64,000 nt of DNA. It comes from Weeksellaceae bacterium TAE3-ERU29 (lineage in GTDB: Bacteria > Bacteroidota > Bacteroidia > Flavobacteriales > Weeksellaceae). Positions 16,635 through 23,910 of the stretch are shown here, in pieces. The stretch covers positions 1 through 64,000 of the forward strand of contig JAHUUM010000012.1 of assembly GCA_019218445.1 (NCBI GenBank). The letters run 5' to 3'. The notes beneath the pieces are model-generated. The model was not told where the DNA came from and searched no databases. It was given only the letters and a program-made list of their open reading frames with translations. The translations under genes were made by a program, and so were the position numbers. The number at the start of each line of letters is the position of its first letter. Position 1 is the stretch's first letter.

Positions 16635-16820
16635 TTATACTACTAATTTTATAAAAAACTCAATAAGAAGATACGTAGATATACAAAAAAATGTTTTTTC
16701 GTACAAATGAAGTATGGTTCAAAACCAATTTATCCTTATATTTAACAAAAAAGCTCAGGTTATAAAAACCTAAGCCTCTTTTTAACTTACACACTTTATA
16801 AAAAAGCATCTCCAAGTTTA
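16635..16820 (-). terminator. Spacer with terminator for the DUF4252-like lipoprotein gene
   Basis: GCTCAGGTT (16753-16761) pairs with AACCTAAGC (16767-16775). Read on the minus strand this is a nine-base-pair stem followed by TTTTTT, placed correctly after the gene at 16821-17291. The rest of the spacer shows only the target duplication of the MITE. Confidence 0.7.
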
Positions 16821-17291
16821 CTATTTATCATTTTTTATAGCGTCTATCAATCTTTTCAATTTAAGTTTAGAAATAGAAGCATCTGCTTTTATAAAAGTGA
16901 TTTTATCATTTCTTTGTAAAGCAATTACTACATATTTAAATTTCCCAATAGAAGATTGAGTGCTTATACTCTCCATTCTTCCGTGTGTACTATTATAATA
17001 TTCCTGATTGAATCCATCTGCCTCTAACGCATTTTTCAGCTCTCTATTAAACCTTGATTTTTCTTCATCGCTTAAATCTTTTATAGTTAATATTTTAACA
17101 TCTTTTATATCTGTTAAAATATTTGCTCCCGGAATATTATCCAATGGTAAAAACTTAACAATCTGAATAGGCACATTGTATAAGCTGGAGTTCTCAGATT
17201 GTTTGTATTGATTAAATAATGCATTCACATTTTTTTGGCTGGTACATGCTGATAACACTAACACAATACCTAATAAAACCCATTTTTTCAT
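16821..17291 (-). CDS. Lipoprotein, DUF4252-like
   Basis: A 156-residue protein with a lipoprotein signal (M-K-K-W-V-L-L-G-I-V-L-V-L-S-A-C). It then has an alpha/beta domain containing V-K-I-L-T-I-K-D-L and a C-terminal segment Y-V-V-I-A-L-Q-R-N-D-K-I-T-F. Length and layout fit the DUF4252 lipoproteins of Bacteroidetes, though I am not certain of the family. Function unknown. It stands alone with a clear terminator at 16753-16775. Confidence 0.65.
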   Translation of the reverse strand: MKKWVLLGIVLVLSACTSQKNVNALFNQYKQSENSSLYNVPIQIVKFLPLDNIPGANILTDIKDVKILTIKDLSDEEKSRFNRELKNALEADGFNQEYYNSTHGRMESISTQSSIGKFKYVVIALQRNDKITFIKADASISKLKLKRLIDAIKNDK

Positions 17292-17558
17292 ATTCTTATA
17301 TTTTTTTTAATTAGGGCAGAAATATACTAATTGTTTTTGAATTAGTTTATTAATATACAAACTTTTTATTTAAAATCTTAAAATCTATTTTAGTATTTCT
17401 ATAATTATCAAAATATAATGTTAATTACAATGCAATTTTTAACACTAAGTAAATCTATTATACTTATATTTGTTTTCTATCAATAAATTTTAAAGCGTTA
17501 ATTAGAAGTATTTAATCACCTTATTCAAAGGTGGTTTATAATTCATAAATTCACACAC

Positions 17559-18173
17559 ATGAATCAACTTAGTATATTTGATAAAGAAGAGTCTCCTACT
17601 AAAAATAGTTTAGTAAAACTACAAAATGGAGAGTATTTCTATTTACCAGATTTATTTTCTAAAGAAGAAAGTGATAATTATTTCAACCTATTAAAAGAAA
17701 ATATTTTATGGACACAAGAATCTATAAATATGTATGGAAAACAAGTTTTTTTTCCTCGTTTAACAGCGTGGTATGGAGATAAACCCTACTCCTATTCAGG
17801 GCTAACTTTTAATCCAAATCCTTGGACAAAAGAACTCATAGAAATTAAAAATAAAATAGAATCTATTGTTAAAACTAAATTCAATAGTGTGTTATTAAAC
17901 CTATACAGAAACGGAAATGATTCTATTTCTTGGCATTCTGATGATGAAAAAGAATTAGGAGAAAATCCTATCATTGCTTCGGTAAACTTTGGTGCTACAA
18001 GGAAATTTCAGTTAAAACATATTCACACAAAAGAAAAATTAGAAATTGAATTAACTCACGGGAGTTTATTAATTATGCAAGGAGAATTACAACATTTCTG
18101 GGTTCATCAAGTGCCAAAAACAAAGAAGAAAGTTAACGAACGAATTAATTTAACATTTAGAGTTATTAAATAA
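17559..18173 (+). CDS. AlkB-like 2-oxoglutarate/Fe(II) dioxygenase
   Basis: A 204-residue enzyme that by family repairs alkylated bases by oxidative demethylation. The iron ligands are visible in S-W-H-S-D-D-E (His and Asp) and in the later L-Q-H-F-W-V-H-Q segment. R-I-N-L-T-F-R near the C-terminus provides the arginines binding 2-oxoglutarate. F-G-A-T-R-K-F follows the pattern of the short ALKBH2/3-like bacterial group. An inverted repeat CACCTT-ATTCA-AAGGTG at 17517-17533, 26 bases upstream, is a possible operator. Confidence 0.85.
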   Translation: MNQLSIFDKEESPTKNSLVKLQNGEYFYLPDLFSKEESDNYFNLLKENILWTQESINMYGKQVFFPRLTAWYGDKPYSYSGLTFNPNPWTKELIEIKNKIESIVKTKFNSVLLNLYRNGNDSISWHSDDEKELGENPIIASVNFGATRKFQLKHIHTKEKLEIELTHGSLLIMQGELQHFWVHQVPKTKKKVNERINLTFRVIK

Positions 18174-18208
18174 ATTAAAAATTTTATTAAGCATAAGAAA
18201 ATTATACA

Positions 18209-18216
18209 TATATTTG
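18209..18216 (+). promoter_or_regulatory. -7 box for the PadR operon
   Basis: TATATTTG, a perfect match to TAnnTTTG, lies only 9 bases before the PadR ATG. The expected leader is therefore only a few bases long. Confidence 0.6.
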
Positions 18217-18225
18217 TAAGGTATT

Positions 18226-18549
18226 ATGAAAAAGAACGGATTATATAAAGGAACGCTCAAGAACATTATCCTCAAATTATTAACTGAGGAAGGAAGAATG
18301 TATGGTTACCAAATGACTCAACGAGCAAAAGATTTAACGAAAGGCGATTTGAAAATGACAGAAGGTGCATTGTACCCGCTGTTACACAAATTAGAGAGCG
18401 ACGGTTTAATAGATTCTGAGGTTAGGAAAGTAAATGGAAGAGACAGGAAATATTATTTCTTAACCGAAAAAGGGCTAAAAACTCAAGTAGAATATGAAAA
18501 AGAAATGATAAGCTATATCACACATTTAAAGACCATTTTTGACCTATGA
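18226..18549 (+). CDS. PadR-family transcriptional regulator
   Basis: A 107-residue winged-helix regulator. K-G-T-L-K-N-I-I-L-K-L-L at the start, G-R-M-Y-G-Y-Q-M-T-Q, G-A-L-Y-P-L-L-H-K-L-E and Y-Y-F-L-T-E-K-G are the standard PadR motifs. It overlaps the first of four tandem membrane-protein genes by four bases (ATGA), so it heads their operon. PadR genes are typically coupled to small membrane proteins with a HAAS-like helical N-terminus, which fits here. It probably represses its own operon. Confidence 0.9.
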   Translation: MKKNGLYKGTLKNIILKLLTEEGRMYGYQMTQRAKDLTKGDLKMTEGALYPLLHKLESDGLIDSEVRKVNGRDRKYYFLTEKGLKTQVEYEKEMISYITHLKTIFDL

Positions 18550-19259
18550 TTACAGAGGAGCAAAATAAACAAGTTATAGATTTTCTATTGAGCAAAGAAC
18601 TTCCGATTGATATTCTTTCGGAATTGCACGACCATATTTTAAGTCAAATTCATGAATATCAAGTGCAAGGAATGAGCTTTGATGAGGCTTTTGGAAAATC
18701 AAAACTGACTTGGAAAGAAGATTTAGAAAAACATTTGGATATTTATTTTGGCTTCAATGAATCAAAATTGGTAAAGAAAATTTACTGGAGTAAGATGCTC
18801 CCCATTTATAAGAAAAGTCTTTTGGTAAGTTTGCCTTTTTCTTTATTTATTTTAAGCCTTTTTAAATATTATCCATCTGATTATCTTTCATGGATTGTTT
18901 TAGGGATTTATATAGTAATTGCTGGGATTAGTGTATATAATCGGTTTAAGTACAAAAAATATTATCAATATATAGGTAAATATGAATATAATAGACTATC
19001 TGTTTACGCAAATCCTGCTCAACTTGGTATGATTGTTAGTTATTCTGTTGTTGGAGTTTTAAGTACTATTTGTGATTTTCCTAATAGTGAAACAAGTCTA
19101 ATAGATTTAATATTTTTTGGTGTAGCTACACTTTTTTTCATTTTAATGAATATGCTTTTTGCGTCTTCTTTTTATGCTCAATCTAAATTTATTAAAGCCA
19201 TAGATGAGAAAGTAAAACCATATTTTCCCTATTTAAAAGCCAATCGATTTTATAAATAA
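18546..19259 (+). CDS. PadR-linked HAAS-like membrane protein, tandem copy 1
   Basis: A 237-residue protein with a soluble helical N-terminal domain (~85 residues: M-I-T-E-E-Q-N-K-Q-V-I-D-F-L-L...L-H-D-H-I-L-S-Q-I). The domain has the helical layout of HAAS domains found beside PadR regulators. Four membrane segments and a conserved tail (Y-A-Q-S-K-F-I-K-A-I-D-E-K-V-K-P-Y-F-P-Y-L) follow. It is nearly identical to copy 2. Function unknown; a role as antagonist or sensor for PadR is conjecture. Confidence 0.75.
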   Translation: MITEEQNKQVIDFLLSKELPIDILSELHDHILSQIHEYQVQGMSFDEAFGKSKLTWKEDLEKHLDIYFGFNESKLVKKIYWSKMLPIYKKSLLVSLPFSLFILSLFKYYPSDYLSWIVLGIYIVIAGISVYNRFKYKKYYQYIGKYEYNRLSVYANPAQLGMIVSYSVVGVLSTICDFPNSETSLIDLIFFGVATLFFILMNMLFASSFYAQSKFIKAIDEKVKPYFPYLKANRFYK

Positions 19260-19270
19260 AAATATTACTA

Positions 19271-19984
19271 ATGATTACAGAGGAGCAAAATAAACAAGTT
19301 ATAGATTTTCTATTGAGCAAAGAATTGCCGATTGATATTCTTTCGGAATTGCACGACCATATTTTGAGTCAAATTCATGATTATCAAGTGCAAGGAATGA
19401 GCTTTGACGAGGCTTTTGAAAAGTCAAAACTGACTTGGAAAGAAGATTTAGAAAAACATTTGGACATTTATTTTGGCTTCAATGAATCGAAATTGGTAAA
19501 AAAAATTTATTGGAACAAAATGCTACCAATTTATAAGAAAAGTCTTTTGGTAAGTTTACCTTTTTCTTTATTTATTTTAAGCCTTTTTAAATATTATCCA
19601 TCTGATTATCTTTCATGGATTGTTTTAGGAATTTATATAGTAATTGCTGGGATTAGTGTATATAATCGGTTTAAGTACAAAAAATATTATCAGTATATAG
19701 GTAAATATGAATATAATAGACTATCTGTTTACGCAAATCCTGCTCAACTTGGTATGATTGTTAGTTATTCTGTTGTTGGAGTTTTAAGTACTATTTGTGA
19801 TTTTCCTAATAGTGAAACAAGTCTAATAGATTTAATATTTTTTGGTGTAGCTACACTTTTTTTCATTTTAATGAATATGCTTTTTGCGTCTTCTTTTTAT
19901 GCTCAATCTAAATTTATTAAAGCCATAGATGAGAAAGTAAAACCATATTTTCCTTATTTAAAAGCCAATCGATTTTATAAATAA
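19271..19984 (+). CDS. PadR-linked HAAS-like membrane protein, tandem copy 2
   Basis: 237 residues differing from copy 1 at only a few positions (for example H-D-Y-Q instead of H-E-Y-Q, E-K-S instead of G-K-S, W-N-K instead of W-S-K). Long stretches are identical at DNA level, including synonymous sites in the membrane part. This indicates a very recent duplication or gene conversion. The spacer to copy 1 is 11 bases. Confidence 0.75.
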   Translation: MITEEQNKQVIDFLLSKELPIDILSELHDHILSQIHDYQVQGMSFDEAFEKSKLTWKEDLEKHLDIYFGFNESKLVKKIYWNKMLPIYKKSLLVSLPFSLFILSLFKYYPSDYLSWIVLGIYIVIAGISVYNRFKYKKYYQYIGKYEYNRLSVYANPAQLGMIVSYSVVGVLSTICDFPNSETSLIDLIFFGVATLFFILMNMLFASSFYAQSKFIKAIDEKVKPYFPYLKANRFYK

Positions 19985-19993
19985 AAATTACTA

Positions 19994-20716
19994 ATGATTA
20001 CAGAGGAGCAAAATAAACAGGTTATAGATTTTCTATTGAGCAAAGAATTGCCGATTGATATTCTTTCGGAATTGCACGACCATATTTTAAGTCAGATTCA
20101 TGAATATCAAATACAAGGAATGAGCTTTGATGAGGCTTTTGAAAAATCAAAACTAACTTGGAAAGAAGATTTAGAAAAACATTTGGATATTTATTTTGGC
20201 TTCAATGAATCAAAATTGGTAAAGAAAATTTACTGGAGTAAGATGCTACCCATTTATAAGAAAAGTCTTTTGGTGAGTTTACCTTTTTCATTTCTAATTT
20301 TAGGACTTCTACAATTACAGCCTTATGAAAATGACAACATATTAATTATTATTTTTTCTTTCTACTTAATCATCTTTTTTACAATTATTTATCATAGATT
20401 TTTTAAATATAAAAAGTACTATCTCAAAATTAAAAAATATGAATATAATAAACTTTCCGTGTATGCAAGTCCTATATATAATGGGCTTTCAGGAGCAGGA
20501 CTTATACTTTCTTTATTAATCCCTATAAATACAGATTATATAGAACTTGACGGCTTTTCTGATGTAATTTCATTTGGAGTAAAAGTATTAATTTTTACTT
20601 ATCTAAATACACTTATTCTAAATTCTTTCTATGCTCAATCTAAATTTATAAAAGCCATAGATGAGAAAGTGAAACCTTATTTTCCCTATTTAAAAGCCAA
20701 TCGATTTTATAAATAA
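19994..20716 (+). CDS. PadR-linked HAAS-like membrane protein, tandem copy 3
   Basis: 240 residues. The N-terminal ~105 residues and the last ~25 are nearly identical to copies 1 and 2, whereas the central membrane region (from about residue 108 to 210) is clearly divergent in sequence while keeping the same number of hydrophobic segments. This mosaic suggests either conversion at the ends or selection for diversity in the membrane core. Confidence 0.75.
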   Translation: MITEEQNKQVIDFLLSKELPIDILSELHDHILSQIHEYQIQGMSFDEAFEKSKLTWKEDLEKHLDIYFGFNESKLVKKIYWSKMLPIYKKSLLVSLPFSFLILGLLQLQPYENDNILIIIFSFYLIIFFTIIYHRFFKYKKYYLKIKKYEYNKLSVYASPIYNGLSGAGLILSLLIPINTDYIELDGFSDVISFGVKVLIFTYLNTLILNSFYAQSKFIKAIDEKVKPYFPYLKANRFYK

Positions 20717-20727
20717 AAATATTACTA

Positions 20728-21456
20728 ATGATTACAGAGAAGCAAAATAAACAAGTTATAGATTTTCTATTGAGCAAAGAATTGCCGATTGATATTCTTT
20801 CGGAATTGCACGACCATATTTTAAGTCAGATTCATGAATATCAAATACAAGGAATGAGCTTTGATGAGGCTTTTTATAAAACTAAACTGGCTTGGAAAGA
20901 GGAACTCACGGTTAAGTTTGATTATTTTCTTTTGACAAGAGATACAAAAATTGGCAAAAAGATTTTTTGGAATAGAACATTACCCATGTATAAAAAAAGT
21001 ATTCCTTTCAGCTTACCTATTTCATTATTGATTTTATATATTTTATTGAAGTATTCCGGTTCTCAAACCCTTTGGTATTCAGTAATTGCCTTATATAGTT
21101 TTATTGTTGTCGGCTTTTTTTATTATCAATTTTTTATGTGTAAAAAGTATTATGATTACATGAAAAAATATGCATATAGTAAACTTTCAATTTATTCTTA
21201 CTCTGCAAATTATGCGTGGACTAATTATATTTTATTGCCTTTAACACTTCTATTTATGTATGATATTTCATCTCTGGATAATATTGTAGAACAAATTATT
21301 TTAGTGGGGCAAATTTCTGTATTTATATTTTATAATCTTTCATTATACCCTATTTATTATGCTCAAGTAAAATTTATGGAAACCATAGATGATAAGGTAA
21401 AACCTTATTTCCCATATTTAGATAGTATTTACAAAAACAATGAAAAAAGGAATTAA
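20728..21456 (+). CDS. PadR-linked HAAS-like membrane protein, tandem copy 4
   Basis: 242 residues. The first ~50 residues match the other copies almost exactly (M-I-T-E-K-Q with Lys in place of Glu). The rest is the most divergent of the four, and the tail reads Y-A-Q-V-K-F-M-E-T-I-D-D-K-V-K-P-Y-F-P-Y-L. It is probably the oldest member of the array. The downstream gene starts 32 bases later. Confidence 0.75.
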   Translation: MITEKQNKQVIDFLLSKELPIDILSELHDHILSQIHEYQIQGMSFDEAFYKTKLAWKEELTVKFDYFLLTRDTKIGKKIFWNRTLPMYKKSIPFSLPISLLILYILLKYSGSQTLWYSVIALYSFIVVGFFYYQFFMCKKYYDYMKKYAYSKLSIYSYSANYAWTNYILLPLTLLFMYDISSLDNIVEQIILVGQISVFIFYNLSLYPIYYAQVKFMETIDDKVKPYFPYLDSIYKNNEKRN

Positions 21457-21487
21457 AATATAGAAATAGATTTAGAATCAAACGATT

Positions 21488-21679
21488 ATGAATAAAAAAA
21501 CAATTCAAACAGAACAAGATAAAGTCTTTGAAGAGATAAAATATTCAACTTTTGAAAAGTGTTGGAATTATTTAAAATTCAGACCAATACTTTTTGTTGT
21601 AATACTTTTATTAATACTTACTTTAATCTATTTTCTTGGAGTAAAAATAGGGCAACTTTTATTCCATATTATAAACTAA
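21488..21679 (+). CDS. Small single-pass membrane protein, 63 aa
   Basis: A charged N-terminal half (T-I-Q-T-E-Q-D-K-V-F-E-E-I-K) and one membrane segment (about residues 33-57). No family recognised. It follows the four tandem membrane-protein genes on the same strand and may belong to the PadR operon. Confidence 0.6.
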   Translation: MNKKTIQTEQDKVFEEIKYSTFEKCWNYLKFRPILFVVILLLILTLIYFLGVKIGQLLFHIIN

Positions 21680-21709
21680 AACCGCCCCAAACATTTAAAA
21701 TAAAAAATT

Positions 21710-21934
21710 ATGAATCAAAATTTAGATATACCTACTAATAGAAACGAAGAAGTTAAAAGCTCAGGAAGTTATACGATTATAACATTAGATACCATGTGGT
21801 CTACTAACAATCTAAGAAATAGAACCGAAAAATTATTAAATGAAAAAACAGCACAAGGTTATCAAGTTATATCTGTAGCTTTTGGAATAAATTTATGGTG
21901 GATGCCAACAGCTTTTATAACTTTATATAAATAA
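21710..21934 (+). CDS. Small hypothetical protein, 74 aa
   Basis: A 74-residue soluble protein. S-Y-T-I-I-T-L-D-T-M-W followed by a helix and Q-G-Y-Q-V-I-S-V-A-F-G recalls the beta-alpha-beta layout of DUF4177-like proteins, but I would not assign the family. It lies 30 bases after the 63-residue membrane protein and could be the last gene of the PadR unit. Confidence 0.55.
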   Translation: MNQNLDIPTNRNEEVKSSGSYTIITLDTMWSTNNLRNRTEKLLNEKTAQGYQVISVAFGINLWWMPTAFITLYK

Positions 21935-21973
21935 TTTCAAAAACAGAATATCCCAAAGTAGCCATGAAAATTG

Positions 21974-21981
21974 TACATTTG
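21974..21981 (+). promoter_or_regulatory. -7 box for menB
   Basis: TACATTTG matches TAnnTTTG, 29 bases upstream of the menB ATG. This separates menB from the PadR operon. Confidence 0.5.
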
Positions 21982-22010
21982 TAAAAGCAAGAAAATAAAA
22001 TTTAGACAGA

Positions 22011-22856
22011 ATGAGCAATATAAATTGGCAAAAAGTAGAGAAATTCAACTTTACCGATATTACTTATAAAAAATGTAACGGCGTAGCTCGAATTGCATTT
22101 AATCGTCCGGAAGTGAGAAATGCGTTCCGCCCAAAAACCACATCAGAATTATTACAAGCCTTTCATGATGCACAAGAAGATACATCAATCGGAGTGGTTT
22201 TACTAAGCTCGGAAGGACCTTCGCCAAAAGACGGCGTTTATTCTTTTTGTAGTGGAGGTGACCAATCAGCTCGTGGAAAAGAGGGATATGTAGGCGAAGA
22301 CGGTTACCACAGATTAAATATTTTAGACGTTCAAAGACTTATCCGCTTTATGCCAAAAGCTGTTATTTGCGTAGTAAATGGTTGGGCAGTTGGCGGTGGA
22401 CACAGTTTGCATGTAGTTTGCGACCTTACTTTAGCAAGTAAAGAACACGCAATTTTCAAACAAACCGATGCCGATGTTACCAGTTTCGACGGAGGTTATG
22501 GTTCGGCATATTTAGCCAAAATGGTCGGACAGAAAAAAGCGAGAGAAATATTCTTTTTAGGTAGAAATTATTCTGCACAAGAGGCTTATGAAATGGGCAT
22601 GGTAAACGCTGTGATTCCACACGATGAATTAGAAGATACCGCTTATGAATGGGCTCAGGAAATTTTAGCCAAATCACCGATTTCCATTAAAATGCTAAAA
22701 TTCGCGATGAACCTTACCGATGACGGAATGGTTGGTCAGCAAGTTTTTGCGGGAGAAGCTACCCGATTAGCTTATATGACAGATGAAGCGGTGGAAGGAC
22801 GAAATGCCTTTTTAGAAAAAAGAAAACCGAATTTCGAGAAAAAATGGATTCCATAG
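22011..22856 (+). CDS. menB: 1,4-dihydroxy-2-naphthoyl-CoA synthase MenB
   Basis: A 281-residue crotonase-fold enzyme of menaquinone synthesis that closes the second ring of o-succinylbenzoyl-CoA. Diagnostic stretches are N-R-P-E-V-R-N-A-F-R-P, F-C-S-G-G-D-Q, N-G-W-A-V-G-G-G-H-S-L-H and T-D-A-D-V-T-S-F-D-G-G-Y-G-S; the last distinguishes MenB from other enoyl-CoA hydratases. Length is normal. No other men genes are in the window. It is followed by repeat-rich DNA. Confidence 0.95.
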   Translation: MSNINWQKVEKFNFTDITYKKCNGVARIAFNRPEVRNAFRPKTTSELLQAFHDAQEDTSIGVVLLSSEGPSPKDGVYSFCSGGDQSARGKEGYVGEDGYHRLNILDVQRLIRFMPKAVICVVNGWAVGGGHSLHVVCDLTLASKEHAIFKQTDADVTSFDGGYGSAYLAKMVGQKKAREIFFLGRNYSAQEAYEMGMVNAVIPHDELEDTAYEWAQEILAKSPISIKMLKFAMNLTDDGMVGQQVFAGEATRLAYMTDEAVEGRNAFLEKRKPNFEKKWIP

Positions 22857-23120
22857 GAATTCAAAAACATAAATTAAGAGATTCTGAAATGAGTTTATTA
22901 AGGCAGTATCATTCTGAACTTGTTTCAGAATCTCATTAAATTGATTTTGTATATCAATTTTCTTATGTAGTACTCCTTCTCTATCCCCCTCAAGGGAGAA
23001 CTTTACTTAATTAATTGTCCCCTTGAGGAAAGTCTGCGAGAGCAGAGTATGTGAATAGGGGTGTGTATATCTGAAAAGTATTATAATACACAACTGATAA
23101 TATTATTATAAATCACCATT
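22857..23120. repeat. Intergenic repeats (REP-like hairpin and CCCTTGAGGG family)
   Basis: CATTCTGAA-CTTG-TTTCAGAATCTCAT at 22910-22936 belongs to the REP-like family. CCCCCTCAAGGGAG at 22985-22998 and TCCCCTTGAGGA at 23018-23029 belong to the family also inside the MITE at 16451. The second pair ends with a G-rich stretch (AGGGGTGTG), as the other clusters do. No gene is visible here. Confidence 0.7.
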
Positions 23121-23820
23121 ATGAACAAAACTAACTTTTTAATATTGTTTAGCTTTCTACTTTTCATTTATTGCGGACAAAGCAAAAAAGCGAATAGAAA
23201 TTTAGAGTCTGATTATGGTGTAGGAATCGGACTTTTAACCGCAAATACAAAGCATTCTATTCCTCTTTTTCAAAATACAACAGATAAAATTCCGATTGAT
23301 TCTATTAACATAAAAGTAGATGAAACAGGAATTACTAAATTTATAACAGATTTAGAATTAAAACCTTATGCTTTATCTGGTGGATATTCTTATATAGAAG
23401 GAGAGAGGCTTGTAAATATGGGATTATCTCGTTTCCCGCCTGAATTAAAATTTATAGTGATTGATTCCACAAAAAAACACTTTAAAAATCATTACAAACG
23501 AAGATACGGGCGAGTTTTATTATGTGAAAAAGGACTCCGTTGGGAACTTTGAAACATGGAAAGATTACCTAAAAAGAGTAAAGATAATAACAAAACAAGA
23601 TTTAAAAATCTATGATAAGCCCAATGGAAAAGTAATTTTCGAAAACAAAGAAAATGAACATTTACCATTCAATATTGTTGAGCTTAAAGGAGATTGGGCT
23701 AAAATAGAAAAGTTAGGTGGTGATTTTAAACAAAATGATTTCAAAAAATATAACGGCTGGACTCAGTGGAAAAAAGGAAGTGAAATTTTAATTGATATCG
23801 TAGAATATGTTTATGAATAG
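23121..23820 (+). pseudogene. Frameshifted SH3-like lipoprotein gene
   Basis: Two overlapping frames belong to one gene. The first (23121-23552) gives a lipoprotein signal with F-I-Y-C-G and ~115 sensible residues. The second (entered near 23470, to 23820) continues with T-N-E-D-T-G-E-F-Y-Y-V-K and an SH3-like tail (K-I-Y-D-K-P-N-G-K-V-I-F-E...G-D-W-A-K-I-E). The switch falls at a run of seven A in ACAAAAAAACAC; six A would restore a single frame of about 232 residues. This could be a real mutation, slippage or a sequencing error. Confidence 0.75.
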
Positions 23821-23872
23821 AATTTAGCTATTTCATAAAACTTTTATTTAATAACGATACATTCAAAAAGTG

Positions 23873-23880
23873 TATATTTG
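23873..23880 (+). promoter_or_regulatory. -7 box for the MMPL transporter gene
   Basis: TATATTTG, a perfect TAnnTTTG match, 30 bases before the ATG at 23911. Confidence 0.55.
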
Positions 23881-23910
23881 TTCCGTTTTATAAAAAAATA
23901 ACGCCCTATT

